64,000 nt of DNA, taken from positions 372,001-436,000 of the forward strand of contig NZ_RSTD01000001.1 in the NCBI RefSeq assembly GCF_004117915.1, given 5' to 3'. This document shows positions 8,311 through 18,467 of this stretch, piece by piece. Made by a program: the position numbers and the translations under genes. Source of the DNA: Companilactobacillus metriopterae. GTDB taxonomy: Bacteria > Bacillota > Bacilli > Lactobacillales > Lactobacillaceae. The notes below the pieces were generated by a model. The model had not been told where the DNA came from. It saw only the letters and a program-made list of their open reading frames with translations, and did not search any database. Within the stretch, counting starts at the first letter, position 1. Each line of letters starts with the position of its first letter.

Positions 8311-9291
8311 ATGAAAGTTTATTCTTATAAAGATAGTAATTCTAACAGCTTAACAGAGTTTGATTTAGACAAGCCAAAGGCAGAGAGATTTGATCTATTA
8401 GTAGAAGTTGAAGCCATTTCAATTAATCCAGTAGACATAGCAGTTAGAAAAAATATTGAAGATAATGATAACCATAATATATTGGGATATGACGGCTATG
8501 GTACTGTAACTGAAGTTGGGGAACAAGTAACTGATTTCAAAGTTGGAGACAAAGTCTTTTACGCTGGTGATATTTCCCGTTCAGGTAGTAATCAAGAGTA
8601 CCAATTGATTGATTCTAGAATTGTCGCTCTTGCACCTAAAAAGACAGATATATCTGATAGCATCGGACTACCATTAGTTTATATGACAGCAAGTGAGTTG
8701 TTATATGAAAAATTGGGTAAATTGAAAGGTAAGACAGTTCTTATAATCAATGGTGCTGGTGGTGTCGGTTCTATTACTACTCAATTGGCTAGTAAAGAAG
8801 GTATGACAGTCATATCAACTGCCCATGGTGAAGATAAAAGGGCTTGGGTTGAAAAACTAGGCGCTGATCATGTAGTAGATCACTATCAAGACTTAGTTGA
8901 ACAAGTTCATGAATTAGGTTTTGAATATGTTGATTATATTATCGGATTAAGTGACAATACTCCGCACTTTGAGGAAATTATAGAATTAATTAGACCATTT
9001 GGAACATTTGCAACAATAACATCACTAAAAAATTTGGATTTAGATTTGTTGAAAAATAAGTCTGTAAATATAGAATATGAGTGGATGTTTACAAAAAGCT
9101 ATTTCCAATTAGATGATCTAATGCAAACTCAGGGTAAATATCTATCTAAGCTAGCTGAACAATTGGACTCTGGAGAGATTTTGCCTATAACTACTGAAGT
9201 TATTAATGGAATTGACGTCGAAAAAATTAAACAAGCAACTAAAATGGTCGAAGATGGACATATGATTGGAAAAGTTGTTTTAGTTAAATAA
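8311..9291 (+). CDS. MDR-superfamily oxidoreductase (quinone reductase / zinc-free alcohol dehydrogenase type)
   Basis: A 326-residue medium-chain dehydrogenase/reductase. The N-terminal GroES-like part has SINPVDIAVR and GYDGYGTVTEVG, and the Rossmann part has INGAGGVGSITTQLA near residue 147. The Cys/His pattern of the catalytic and structural zinc sites is missing, so this is likely a zinc-free NADPH quinone or enal reductase. Substrate cannot be told. A good AAGGGG site lies 8 bases before the ATG. Single gene with a terminator after it. Confidence 0.88.
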   Translation: MKVYSYKDSNSNSLTEFDLDKPKAERFDLLVEVEAISINPVDIAVRKNIEDNDNHNILGYDGYGTVTEVGEQVTDFKVGDKVFYAGDISRSGSNQEYQLIDSRIVALAPKKTDISDSIGLPLVYMTASELLYEKLGKLKGKTVLIINGAGGVGSITTQLASKEGMTVISTAHGEDKRAWVEKLGADHVVDHYQDLVEQVHELGFEYVDYIIGLSDNTPHFEEIIELIRPFGTFATITSLKNLDLDLLKNKSVNIEYEWMFTKSYFQLDDLMQTQGKYLSKLAEQLDSGEILPITTEVINGIDVEKIKQATKMVEDGHMIGKVVLVK

Positions 9292-9293
9292 AA

Positions 9294-9329
9294 AAAGACT
9301 TTTGAGACTATTCTCAAAAGTCTTTTTAA
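9294..9329. terminator. Bidirectional terminator
   Basis: AAAGACTTTTGAGA and TCTCAAAAGTCTTT form a perfect 14-bp stem with loop CTAT, shared by the converging MDR and HAD genes. Confidence 0.9.
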
Positions 9330-10102
9330 ATTAGTCCATAATGTTTCAATCCGTTGGCAATACCGCCATTAATATTTTCTGAGGTAGTATATTCAGCAGC
9401 TTCCTTAGCTTGATCAGATCCATTTCCCATAGCAATACCATGGTCAACTGATGACAACATTGGAATATCATTAGCACCATCACCGAAAGCGTAAGTTGGC
9501 TTATCTTCAAGATCAAGAGTTTTTAAAATGTGTTGAATACCAGTCATTTTAGTAACATTCTTATTAACTACGTCAATTGAATATTTTCCTGTTTTGTAGA
9601 AATTTAGTGAATCAAAAAATTCGGAATAACGATCTATATCATCTTCTGAAATGATTATCATCATAGGAATTTCATGATTTAAATGAAAATCACTGTCAAT
9701 TTTAGGCATTTTTATGTTTACCATGTTATAAAATGAAGTAGCGGTATCAGATGATTTTATAAGTCTAGTATCTGTTGCTGAATGCAATCCAACAAAATCG
9801 CCTAATTCATCAACCTTATCAATAACTTGGGAAACTACATCAGTGTCCATAACACTCTTATAAATAACATCATCTTGATGTTTAACATAGGCACCATTTA
9901 GAGTAACCAAGGTATCAATACCCGTTGGCTTTGCAGCATCTTGTGCTTCGTCAAATGATCTACCAGTACTAATAACAGGTAAATAGTTATTAGCACGAAG
10001 TTGATGAACGGCATCGGCTACATCTTTATCAATCTTAGTTTGATTGTTAAAAAGTGTTCCATCGAGGTCGAAGAATACAGAACCTTTATAGTTATTTTGC
10101 AT
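9326..10102 (-). CDS. HAD-superfamily Cof-type sugar/nucleotide phosphatase
   Basis: A 258-residue cytoplasmic phosphatase of the Cof (IIB) group. Motif I FFDLDGTLF places the nucleophile at Asp12 and the acid at Asp14. Motif II is STGRS and motif IV is GDGANDIPML. These enzymes hydrolyse phosphosugars, FMN or PLP with broad specificity. I start at the ATG at 10102 because GGTGA lies five bases before it; a GTG three codons upstream is too close to any binding site. Confidence 0.9.
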   Translation of the reverse strand: MQNNYKGSVFFDLDGTLFNNQTKIDKDVADAVHQLRANNYLPVISTGRSFDEAQDAAKPTGIDTLVTLNGAYVKHQDDVIYKSVMDTDVVSQVIDKVDELGDFVGLHSATDTRLIKSSDTATSFYNMVNIKMPKIDSDFHLNHEIPMMIIISEDDIDRYSEFFDSLNFYKTGKYSIDVVNKNVTKMTGIQHILKTLDLEDKPTYAFGDGANDIPMLSSVDHGIAMGNGSDQAKEAAEYTTSENINGGIANGLKHYGLI

Positions 10103-10213
10103 ATTAGTCACCAGCCTTATATAATTAAGTCTATTACACGTAATATAGTAGCAAGTTTTTCGTGATTATTATAGAGTTATTTTAGAAGAAATATAGAAAT
10201 TGGAGTTTTATAT

Positions 10214-10948
10214 ATGAAAATATTAATGATTGAAGATAATAAATCAGTATCAGAAATGATGGGAATGTTTTTCCAAAAGGAAGATTGGGATGCTACATTT
10301 TCATATGATGGAAATGATGCCGTCGAAGTATTTAATCAAGATCCTGAAAGTTGGGATATGATTACATTGGATTTGAATTTGCCTGGTAAAGATGGAATGG
10401 AAGTTGCTAAAGATATCCGTAAGGTTTCAAAGACTGTTCCTATTATCATGCTTACTGCTCGTGACAGTGAAAGTGATCAAGTTCTAGGACTTGAATTTGG
10501 TGCAGATGACTATGTAACCAAGCCATTTAGTCCGATAACTTTGATAGCAAGAATTAAGGCTATTCACCGTAGAAGTGAAAATATTTCAGAAGCAGCTCCA
10601 GCATCTAATTCTGAGAGTTCTAATAGTCAAGGGTATGATATTGATACTGGATTTTTCAAGTTGAATTCAAGTACTCGTGAAGCTTATCTAGGAGATGCAG
10701 CGATTGTAGATTTGACTCCTAAGGAGTTCGATTTGCTAAAGACCTTAGCAAGTAAGCCTAAGCAAGTATTTACTAGAGAACAATTATTAGAGCAAGTATG
10801 GGATTACGACTACTTTGGTGAAGAAAGAACTGTTGATGCTCATATCAAAAAGTTGCGACAAAAGATTGAAAAAGTAGGACCTCAAGTAATTGAAACTGTT
10901 TGGGGTGTTGGATACAAATTCGATGATTCAGGAGTAAACAATAAATAA
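10214..10948 (+). CDS. Two-component response regulator, OmpR/PhoB family
   Basis: A 244-residue transcription factor. The receiver domain has the acidic pair ED at residues 7-8, the phosphoacceptor Asp53 in TLDLNLPG, Thr in MLTARDS and Lys in VTKPFSP. The winged HTH occupies roughly the last 95 residues, with TPKEFDLLKTLA and the recognition region RTVDAHIKKLRQKIE. It sits one base ahead of its kinase gene. The target genes are unknown; it lacks the features that would make it WalR by sequence alone. Confidence 0.94.
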   Translation: MKILMIEDNKSVSEMMGMFFQKEDWDATFSYDGNDAVEVFNQDPESWDMITLDLNLPGKDGMEVAKDIRKVSKTVPIIMLTARDSESDQVLGLEFGADDYVTKPFSPITLIARIKAIHRRSENISEAAPASNSESSNSQGYDIDTGFFKLNSSTREAYLGDAAIVDLTPKEFDLLKTLASKPKQVFTREQLLEQVWDYDYFGEERTVDAHIKKLRQKIEKVGPQVIETVWGVGYKFDDSGVNNK

Positions 10949-10949
10949 A

Positions 10950-12431
10950 ATGAAGTTAATGTATCAAAACATGTTGAGTTTCATGATAGTTATATTAACC
11001 ACATTGGGTATTATTTTGTACACCGTTACAAGTTATACAACTAATTGGGAATATAATTCTACGTATGAAACATTAGAGAGTTATGCGTACAACATGGAAA
11101 AAGTGGCATTAAGTAAGAATCCAGATGATGGTAATATTCAAAATATTACTGATGAAAACATGGATTTTTTGAGACAAGTTTTGGCACAACACTCTGTTCA
11201 GTTTGGGGTTTTTGATGAGAACAATAACCAAGTATACCCATCTATGCCATCAAGTGGCTTTACTAATCATCTAAAAAGTAAGTACTGGGAAAAGATGAAA
11301 AAAGGACAAACTATTCGTTATATTCAAAATGCAGCAACATCAGATGGTCGTCCTAAATTAGAAAATGGCAACAATTTGAGTTATGTATGTGTCCTAGTTC
11401 CTTGGTTTGAGGATGGTAAGTTAGTAGCAGTTATTTGGGTAGGATCGAATGTTAGTCAGATTCAATCAAATATTGTTGAAATTAAAAACCGCCTATATCT
11501 TGCACTACTTATCTCATTATTAGCTTCTATTATCTTGAGTTTCATTCTTTCAAGATATCAAGTAAATAGAATCAACAAACTTAGTTACGCAACAAGAAAA
11601 GTTGCTAATAACGATTTTTCTGTTCATATTGATAGTAAAAATAGAGATGAATTAGATGATTTGGCAAATGATTTCAATAAGATGGTTACCTCACTACGTG
11701 AATCAGATGAGGAAATTAATCGCCAAGAGTTAAGGCGTAAAGAATTCATGGCTGATGCTTCTCACGAAATGAGAACACCATTAACTACTATAAATGGATT
11801 ACTTGAAGGATTGGCCTATGATGCTATACCTGAAGAGTCCAAAGCACAAAGTATAGAATTAATGAGAAATGAAACCAATCGTCTAATAAGATTAGTCAAT
11901 GAAAATCTAGATTATGAAAAGATTAGAACTAATCAAATTTCCTTGTCAAAACAAGAATTTGATGCCAGAGTTCCACTCAGAGACATTGTTTCACAGCTGC
12001 AAAAGAAGGCAGAAGATGCCAATGACAAGATTAATTTAGATCTTCCTGAAGAAGAGTTAAAGACTTACGCAGACTATGATCGATTTGTTCAAGTTATGTT
12101 TAATGTTCTTCAAAACTCTATTCAATTCACTACCAGCGGTTTCATTAATACTACTGGATTTAGGGATGAAGAAAAACATGCTACCATCTTTAAGGTTAGC
12201 GATAACGGGATAGGGATGTCCGAAGATCAGGTTAAGAATATTTGGGATAGATACTATAAAGCAGATGTATCACGTAAGAATCGTAAATATGGTGAATCTG
12301 GTTTAGGATTATCAATTGTTCATCAATTAGTTCAAAATCATGGCGGTGAGATTAAAGTCGCTAGTGAACTAGGAAAAGGAACAACCTTTACAATTACTTT
12401 CTATGATGAAGGTCATGAACTTAAAAATTAA
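10950..12431 (+). CDS. Sensor histidine kinase with HAMP domain
   Basis: A 493-residue membrane kinase. It has an N-terminal membrane helix (about 10-30), an extracellular sensor region (about 31-160), a second helix (about 181-200) and a HAMP domain. The dimerisation helix is ADASHEMRTPL, with His272 as the phosphorylated residue. The ATPase lobe has the N box (MFNVLQNSI), DNGIGM and GESGLGLSIV. There is no PAS domain, unlike WalK. It begins two bases after the stop of the regulator gene, a clear two-gene operon closed by a terminator. The signal is unknown; location next to the LTA synthase hints at envelope sensing. Confidence 0.93.
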   Translation: MKLMYQNMLSFMIVILTTLGIILYTVTSYTTNWEYNSTYETLESYAYNMEKVALSKNPDDGNIQNITDENMDFLRQVLAQHSVQFGVFDENNNQVYPSMPSSGFTNHLKSKYWEKMKKGQTIRYIQNAATSDGRPKLENGNNLSYVCVLVPWFEDGKLVAVIWVGSNVSQIQSNIVEIKNRLYLALLISLLASIILSFILSRYQVNRINKLSYATRKVANNDFSVHIDSKNRDELDDLANDFNKMVTSLRESDEEINRQELRRKEFMADASHEMRTPLTTINGLLEGLAYDAIPEESKAQSIELMRNETNRLIRLVNENLDYEKIRTNQISLSKQEFDARVPLRDIVSQLQKKAEDANDKINLDLPEEELKTYADYDRFVQVMFNVLQNSIQFTTSGFINTTGFRDEEKHATIFKVSDNGIGMSEDQVKNIWDRYYKADVSRKNRKYGESGLGLSIVHQLVQNHGGEIKVASELGKGTTFTITFYDEGHELKN

Positions 12432-12435
12432 GCAT

Positions 12436-12470
12436 AAAAAAAGCAACTCTCATTGAGAGTTGCTTTTTTA
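12436..12470. terminator. Bidirectional terminator
   Basis: AGCAACTCTC and GAGAGTTGCT form a 10-bp stem with loop ATT, flanked by A and T runs. It closes both the kinase operon and the converging LTA synthase gene. Confidence 0.9.
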
Positions 12471-14609
12471 TTTGTTAAGAATATTATCCCAACTATCAAT
12501 ATCAGTTCGATCGCCATTAAGTTCAGGTGCATCTGTTTTATATAGATCAGTTGTGGATTTGTTACCATTTTTAGAGTAGACACTTGTTGATTTATCTCCA
12601 AGGTTATCACGTGTGGAAATAAGTCTTTGGATTTGATCATTGTAGACATTCAATGACGGATCAACAGGTGTGAATCCGTTAGGTGTATAGAAACGTAATA
12701 AGTTTTTATTTGTTATGTTGTCTGATACATCTAGGAGTGCATCTACTTGTTTTTGCCATTTGGAAATTTTTTCTTTCAAATCGGGATTCAAACTAAGGTC
12801 TATTTCTTCGCCGGTATCATTTTTGAATACTTCATGCGAGTCACCTTTTTTAATAACGGTATATTTAGGAGTAACGAAGCTACCTTTTCTAAAGGCAACT
12901 ATCTGGTTATGATCTTTTGATAACAGATCAGTTCCTAATTGCACGTATCCCTTTGTATTAATACCTGCTAGATGTAATAGGGTAGGAAGAACATCGACTT
13001 CACCACCATATGTATGCTTAATTCCACCTTTTAGACCAGGCATGTGGAACATAAGAGGAACTTTCTGACCCTGACTATTGATAAAATCAGCACCATCTTT
13101 ATCAGAATTTACGTAGCCTAACTGTTTTGCAAAAACAGAGTTATCTGCAGAATTTAAGCCATAATGATCACCATATAGCATGATTATTGAATTATCATAA
13201 ATACCACTGGCTTTTAAATAATCAAAAAATTCTTTTACAGAACTATCTAAATAATTGGCAGTTCCAAAATATCTGTTTACAGTACTACTTGATGTATTAG
13301 GAATAACATCCTGGTCAGTGTTAGCACTGTCTAACTGATAGTCAGTATGATTGGAAACAGTTATAAATTTAGTATAGAAAGGTTGTTGCATTTGTTCTAG
13401 GTATTTTGCACTTTCAGCAAAAAGCAATTTGTCTTTTAAGCCATATTGAGTAAGTGAGTTTTTTTCACTAGCATCATAATAGTTTTGTGAGAAGAAGTAA
13501 TTGTAGCCGAGGTTTGGGTAGACTTTATCACGTCCCCAAAATCCTGGAGTATTACCATGGAAAACTGCACTAGTATATCCCTGCTCTTGAGCAAGGATTG
13601 CTGGTGCGGCTTGGAAAGTATTATCTCCACCTAAACGAACAAATAAAGATGAGCCTCCATTTTGTCCAAATGTACTTGTTTCCAAAAGGTTTTCTGCATC
13701 GGCAGTTCTACCTTCACCAACTTGGTTATAAAAATTATCAAATGATAGAGTGTTTTTGTCATTATATATACTATTCAAAAATGGTGTTACTTCATGACCG
13801 TTAACTTTGGCACCAATTAATTGTTGTTGAAAACTCTCTAGGTGAATAATGATGATGTTTTTTTGCTTTGCTACACCAAAGTACTCACTGTTAGGGGCAG
13901 CATATCTATCACTAACATAGTCTAAAACTTCATCCATATCAGTGCCGACAGCCTCTGATCTGGTCTGATTGGTTTGAATGGTTTTAACTGAGTCATATGC
14001 AAGGAAAGAATTAAGACCTAAATATTTAACAACATAATTCCTGTCGAAACCTCTACCCAAAAGTTGCGGACGATTCGACTCAGCAAGCATTAGATTGAAG
14101 AATAGAAAAAATATCCCAAATACTAGAACAGCTGAAGCTGTAAGTTTGCGTAGTGGTGCAGGGTTAATTTTAATTATTTTGAAAGCAAACAATCCAAGAA
14201 TTATTATGAAATCTAAGAATATGATAATATCTGTAGGATGCAACAGTGTATTAACACTACCGCTCAAACCCTTAGCAACCTTAGTAGATCCCGCTATAGT
14301 GCTGTAGGAGATAAAGTCATTAAATTGTCGATAATACAGAACGTTAGCGTATAAAAAACCAGTTTCTACTATGTAAACCAGTCCACTAATAATGTAAGAA
14401 ATAACTGCTCTGTTTATAAATAAGGGCAAACTCAACAGTATAATGGTTGTAGCTATAGGATTGAGTATAAGAATAATGTGTTGCAGTGGATTTTCTATAC
14501 CTAAAGAAAAATCGGTATAGTACACAAAAACTGTTTTAAACCACATTAACAAGACTAGCAATGCTGTAAAGCCTAACCTTGTATTGAAAAATGTCTGTAT
14601 TTTTTTCAT
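12468..14609 (-). CDS. ltaS: Lipoteichoic acid synthase family protein (LtaS type)
   Basis: A 713-residue membrane enzyme that polymerises glycerol phosphate from phosphatidylglycerol into lipoteichoic acid. Five N-terminal membrane segments fill about residues 10-175. They are followed by an extracellular sulfatase-fold domain. The metal ligand Glu258 is in HLESF and the catalytic Thr302 is in GEGRTADAEN, matching the LtaS active site; YGDHYG supplies Asp and His ligands further on. Length is normal for LtaS. Whether this is the main synthase or a primase-type paralogue cannot be decided from one locus. Confidence 0.9.
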   Translation of the reverse strand: MKKIQTFFNTRLGFTALLVLLMWFKTVFVYYTDFSLGIENPLQHIILILNPIATTIILLSLPLFINRAVISYIISGLVYIVETGFLYANVLYYRQFNDFISYSTIAGSTKVAKGLSGSVNTLLHPTDIIIFLDFIIILGLFAFKIIKINPAPLRKLTASAVLVFGIFFLFFNLMLAESNRPQLLGRGFDRNYVVKYLGLNSFLAYDSVKTIQTNQTRSEAVGTDMDEVLDYVSDRYAAPNSEYFGVAKQKNIIIIHLESFQQQLIGAKVNGHEVTPFLNSIYNDKNTLSFDNFYNQVGEGRTADAENLLETSTFGQNGGSSLFVRLGGDNTFQAAPAILAQEQGYTSAVFHGNTPGFWGRDKVYPNLGYNYFFSQNYYDASEKNSLTQYGLKDKLLFAESAKYLEQMQQPFYTKFITVSNHTDYQLDSANTDQDVIPNTSSSTVNRYFGTANYLDSSVKEFFDYLKASGIYDNSIIMLYGDHYGLNSADNSVFAKQLGYVNSDKDGADFINSQGQKVPLMFHMPGLKGGIKHTYGGEVDVLPTLLHLAGINTKGYVQLGTDLLSKDHNQIVAFRKGSFVTPKYTVIKKGDSHEVFKNDTGEEIDLSLNPDLKEKISKWQKQVDALLDVSDNITNKNLLRFYTPNGFTPVDPSLNVYNDQIQRLISTRDNLGDKSTSVYSKNGNKSTTDLYKTDAPELNGDRTDIDSWDNILNK

Positions 14610-14655
14610 AAAAATTCCCTTTTTTTATGTTGTAAGTGCTAATATCAGTTAAAAT

Positions 14656-14671
14656 TAATCTATATATAGAT
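14656..14671. repeat. 16-bp palindrome between ltaS and vanZ
   Basis: AATCTATATATAGATT is a perfect palindrome in the divergent promoter region between the two genes. It may be an operator, though its AT-richness makes chance possible. Confidence 0.4.
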
Positions 14672-14711
14672 TATATACGGATTTTGATATTTTTGGAAGA
14701 AGGGGAGAAAA

Positions 14712-15326
14712 ATGATATTTCTAGGGCCAATATACAATGAAGTGGTCAAATTGTATGCAAATAAGATTAATCACTTCCCGTTGATATCTCTGAGTTTTCA
14801 TGCTTTTGACAAGGCAATTTTTTATACATTGATTTTCATATTTTTACGAGTGATCTGGATTCGCAGAAAAAATCTTCATGTAAAACCAGCAAGAGAATTT
14901 TGGTTAACCTTCTTCTTGTTCTACATATTACTCCTTTATTTCCTAACGGTATTTAGGGATGGGTATTTTCCTTGGCAGTTCCATTTTGAATGGCACAGAT
15001 CGTTGTCATATATTAATACCGAACCCTTAATCGAGACGTTTAAATTGTCTCATGGAATATCTAAAGTTGATTTCTATTACAATTTATTTGGCAATATATT
15101 GTGGTTTATTCCAGTCGGAATATTCCTACCTTATCTATGGAGTAAGAATATGAAGTTTTATCATATTGTTATCTATGGTGCTCTGATATCATTATCAATT
15201 GAAACATTGCAATTTTTCTTAGCAACAGGTGTTTCAGATATTGATGATGTAATCACTAATACAATTGGAGCAATTGTTGGATATATTTTGTATAGGGCTG
15301 TTCATTCGATAACTAAAAAAGTATAA
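14712..15326 (+). CDS. VanZ-family membrane protein
   Basis: A 204-residue membrane protein with about five helices. The central LTVFRDG motif, the LFGNILWFIPVGIFLPYLW block and SIETLQFFLATGVSDIDDVITNTIGA are standard VanZ features. In glycopeptide-resistance clusters VanZ lowers teicoplanin sensitivity; the chromosomal family role is unsettled and likely envelope related. GAAGGGGAG precedes the ATG. It diverges from ltaS. Confidence 0.88.
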   Translation: MIFLGPIYNEVVKLYANKINHFPLISLSFHAFDKAIFYTLIFIFLRVIWIRRKNLHVKPAREFWLTFFLFYILLLYFLTVFRDGYFPWQFHFEWHRSLSYINTEPLIETFKLSHGISKVDFYYNLFGNILWFIPVGIFLPYLWSKNMKFYHIVIYGALISLSIETLQFFLATGVSDIDDVITNTIGAIVGYILYRAVHSITKKV

Positions 15327-15391
15327 TAAACCATGAATTATTAATTATTGATAATTAATTTATTTTCTAGGGTATGGAGGAGAAACGAAAA

Positions 15392-16732
15392 ATGACACAC
15401 ATTAAATTTGATGATTCTAAGTTAGACAAATTTGTTCATCCAAATGAACTTGCTGAAATGCAAGCAATGGTTAACGCAGCTGATGAACAATTACGTAAAG
15501 GTACTGGTGCTGGAAGTGATTTCCGTGGCTTTATCGATTTGCCTGTAAACTATGACAAAGACGAATTTGCTCGTATTAAAGAAGCAGCCAAGAAAATTCA
15601 AAATGATTCAGAAGTATTTATTGGAATTGGAATTGGTGGATCATACCTAGGAGCACGTGCAGCTATTGATTTCTTGAGCTCATCATTCTACAACTTGAAG
15701 AATGAAAGAAAAGTTCCTGAAGTATATTTTGCAGGTAACTCTATTTCACCTAACTACTTAGCTGATCTTCTAGATCTTATCGGAGATCGTGATTTCAGTA
15801 TTAATGTAATTTCTAAATCTGGTACAACTACAGAACCATCAATTGCTTTCAGAATTCTAAAAGCAAAACTTGTTGAAAAATACGGTAAAGATGGTGCCAA
15901 AGATCGTATCTATGCTACAACTGATCGTGCTAAAGGTGCACTTAAATCAGAATCAGATGCAGAAGGATATCAAGAATTTGTTGTTCCTGATGATATCGGT
16001 GGACGTTTCTCAGTTCTTTCAGCTGTAGGATTATTACCCATTGCTGTTGCTGGAATTGATATTGACAAACTTATGGAAGGTGCTGCAGCTGCTCGCACAG
16101 ACTACTCAGACGCTGACCTTACAATAAATGAAGCATACAAATATGCTGCTTTACGTAATATCTTGTACCGCAAAGGATACACAACAGAATTGTTAGAAAA
16201 CTACGAACCAAATCTACAATACTTTGGTGAATGGTGGAAACAATTGATGGGTGAATCAGAAGGTAAAGACCAAAAAGGTATCTACCCATCATCAGCAAAC
16301 TTTTCAACAGATCTTCACTCATTAGGTCAATATATCCAAGAAGGTCGTCGTAACTTGATGGAAACAGTAGTTATGATTGACAAACCAAGATTTGATATTG
16401 AGATTCCTTCTGAAGCAGAAGATCTTGATGGATTAGGATATCTTGAAGGTAAGACAATGGACTTCGTAAACAAACGTGCTTATGAAGGTGTTGTTTTGGC
16501 TCATACAGACGGTGGAGTTCCTGTAATGAGTGTTCACATCCCTGAACAAGATACATTTACTTTAGGATACTTGATTTACTTCTTTGAAATCGCCGTTGGT
16601 ATTTCAGGTTACCTAAATGGTATCAATCCATTCAACCAACCTGGTGTTGAAGCATACAAGAAGAACATGTTTGGTCTACTTGGTAAACCAGGATTTGAAG
16701 AAATTGGAAAAGAATTAAATAAGAGATTGTAA
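15392..16732 (+). CDS. pgi: Glucose-6-phosphate isomerase
   Basis: A 446-residue glycolytic enzyme converting glucose-6-phosphate to fructose-6-phosphate. The [13 protein letters not shown] and [15 protein letters not shown] phosphate-binding blocks are present, and the family signature [19 protein letters not shown] lies near residues 200-220. The C-terminal part has the catalytic His/Lys region ([10 protein letters not shown]). The ATG at 15392 follows a strong GGAGGAGA; an in-frame ATG at 15374 lies on top of that site and is rejected. Codon use is highly adapted (many CGT, GGT), as expected for an abundant enzyme. Confidence 0.97.
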   Translation: MTHIKFDDSKLDKFVHPNELAEMQAMVNAADEQLRKGTGAGSDFRGFIDLPVNYDKDEFARIKEAAKKIQNDSEVFIGIGIGGSYLGARAAIDFLSSSFYNLKNERKVPEVYFAGNSISPNYLADLLDLIGDRDFSINVISKSGTTTEPSIAFRILKAKLVEKYGKDGAKDRIYATTDRAKGALKSESDAEGYQEFVVPDDIGGRFSVLSAVGLLPIAVAGIDIDKLMEGAAAARTDYSDADLTINEAYKYAALRNILYRKGYTTELLENYEPNLQYFGEWWKQLMGESEGKDQKGIYPSSANFSTDLHSLGQYIQEGRRNLMETVVMIDKPRFDIEIPSEAEDLDGLGYLEGKTMDFVNKRAYEGVVLAHTDGGVPVMSVHIPEQDTFTLGYLIYFFEIAVGISGYLNGINPFNQPGVEAYKKNMFGLLGKPGFEEIGKELNKRL

Positions 16733-16735
16733 TAT

Positions 16736-16767
16736 AAAAAAGCTAACCGTTAGGTTAGCTTTTTTTG
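16736..16767. terminator. Terminator after pgi
   Basis: AGCTAACC and GGTTAGCT form a stem with loop GTTA, flanked by A5 and T7 runs. It also serves the converging lipase-like gene. Confidence 0.88.
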
Positions 16768-18404
16768 TTGTTTGATACAAAGAATCTTGCTCCTTCTGAT
16801 AGATGCAAATATAGAATAAGTTCCATAGTCTTAGGATTTATACTTCGTAAAAATTTAAGATAACTTGTTCTTTCTAGTGTTTGGGAAATTACATTCTTCC
16901 GCATACTTTCAGATAGGTCTCTAGTTACTTCATCAGGAGTTACTGTAATTAGTTGAGAAGTGTACAAGTAATTTATGAAATCAGTATAAGCTGAATATAC
17001 ATAAGGATCATTGAGATTATTATATAGTAATCTCAACTCTGAAAAGATGTAAGCGGCGAAATATCGAACTACATCTACTGAGTTACTAGATTCTTCTAAT
17101 TGTTTGAACATTTCGGTTTCAAACTTCATGAGCCATTGAATTTCTTCTCTGGTAAGGAAGTTGTACAAATCTACTTTAAAAGGATGCTCAAACGGAAGCT
17201 TACTATCAATTTTTTGACCAATCCAAATTGTATTTGGTAATCGATAAAACATCTGTGTTAAATCATGGTCTATATAGTCATTTCTTACTTCCGAAAAATC
17301 TAATCCGGTAATGTCTTTAAATTTTTGAACCGTTTCAGAATTACCACCGATTTGAGTAGCATTAAGGACACGATCCCAGATTTCATTAGTGAACAAGTCT
17401 GGTTTAATAAGCCTGATTTGCTTCAGCTGAATAGGAGCAGAATTCAAATTATAAACAGAATCAAATTTATGAGTTATCAACTGAATAGATTGAACAAGAT
17501 TACCGCCAAGCGAATGTCCTAGTCCATATATTTGGGTTGACGGATCAAGCTTATCACTTAAAAATTCAATAAACTCTAAAGACTGTTTTATTTGTTCAAG
17601 ACTGTGATCATTACCAGCTAAAATTGAATTTACATTGTATCGCCAATCTAAATAGTTTTCCCAAATAATCTTATCGTATTTGGTTGTAAATGATTTTTCT
17701 GAGTAATCAATATTAGCCCCAGTACCTTTGAATACAACGAATGAATATCTTTGATTGTAGACAATGAAGTTGTAGGCTAAAGCAGATAGTCCAGATTCTT
17801 TAGCGCCTTCAATCTCATTTCTTACATCAATAATATTAATATAATCTGGGAAAACTCCAGTAGATTTATAAAAAACAATACGAACATAATCTGATAATGG
17901 AATAAAATCTTGAAGATAGATATTGTCTTCATCTAATTGAATCAGACTGTGTCTTAATTGAGAAGACTCCATAGGGGAATCTTTGTAATTACGATTTATT
18001 GGAAATACATCAGGTCTGATGCTGTATATTATAGAAAGTAACTGGTAAATTAGTGATCTATATGAATGATTGCTAATTTTTTTTATTTGGTTAATTAGGA
18101 ATAGTGAATCTTTATCAGTTGGCAAAGATATATTTAGATTGATTGATCCTAATTTTTTTAAAGTTAAAATGATTTCCGCAGAGTTTGCACTTTCGCGTGT
18201 ATTGAAATCTTTATTTTCATTGACACGTAATAGTAAATCATTGAGCAACAGTGTTCTAAACTTAACTATTGATTTCAATTCATTTCTCAATGGAGTGATA
18301 TCAAAATCAGTTTTCATAATTGTCTTATGTAATTCTAGATCGATTTGATCAATTTGGTCGGTGGTTTTCTCTAATTTGGAAATAATTATCATTATATTTT
18401 CCAT
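16755..18404 (-). CDS. Lipase-like alpha/beta hydrolase, large cytoplasmic protein
   Basis: A 549-residue protein without signal peptide. An alpha-helical N-terminal region of about 170 residues precedes a class-3-lipase-like core. The core holds FVVFKGTGANIDYSEKSF near 223-240 and the nucleophile motif GLGHSLGGN with Ser298. The substrate and the reason for the long helical flanks are unknown. ATG 18404 follows AAAGGTGG by seven bases; the upstream reading from 18437 has no binding site. It diverges from an HTH/clpL operon and its promoter abuts the operator array there, suggesting shared control. DUF6792-like membership is possible but not confirmed. Confidence 0.75.
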   Translation of the reverse strand: MENIMIIISKLEKTTDQIDQIDLELHKTIMKTDFDITPLRNELKSIVKFRTLLLNDLLLRVNENKDFNTRESANSAEIILTLKKLGSINLNISLPTDKDSLFLINQIKKISNHSYRSLIYQLLSIIYSIRPDVFPINRNYKDSPMESSQLRHSLIQLDEDNIYLQDFIPLSDYVRIVFYKSTGVFPDYINIIDVRNEIEGAKESGLSALAYNFIVYNQRYSFVVFKGTGANIDYSEKSFTTKYDKIIWENYLDWRYNVNSILAGNDHSLEQIKQSLEFIEFLSDKLDPSTQIYGLGHSLGGNLVQSIQLITHKFDSVYNLNSAPIQLKQIRLIKPDLFTNEIWDRVLNATQIGGNSETVQKFKDITGLDFSEVRNDYIDHDLTQMFYRLPNTIWIGQKIDSKLPFEHPFKVDLYNFLTREEIQWLMKFETEMFKQLEESSNSVDVVRYFAAYIFSELRLLYNNLNDPYVYSAYTDFINYLYTSQLITVTPDEVTRDLSESMRKNVISQTLERTSYLKFLRSINPKTMELILYLHLSEGARFFVSNNKKS

Positions 18405-18435
18405 AAAATTTCCACCTTTCTTCTTTAGTATCCCC

Positions 18436-18464
18436 ATAATAGAAGCTTTTATCTAAAAAGTCAA
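18436..18464 (-). promoter_or_regulatory. Promoter of the lipase-like gene
   Basis: On the minus strand TTGACT (18464-18459) and TATTAT (18441-18436) are 17 bases apart. The operator array begins three bases beyond the -35 box. Confidence 0.75.
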
Positions 18465-18467
18465 AAT

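Noticed and set aside
10950-12431. The two-component pair as WalRK
   Set aside because: The kinase has no PAS domain and the usual WalHI neighbours are absent.
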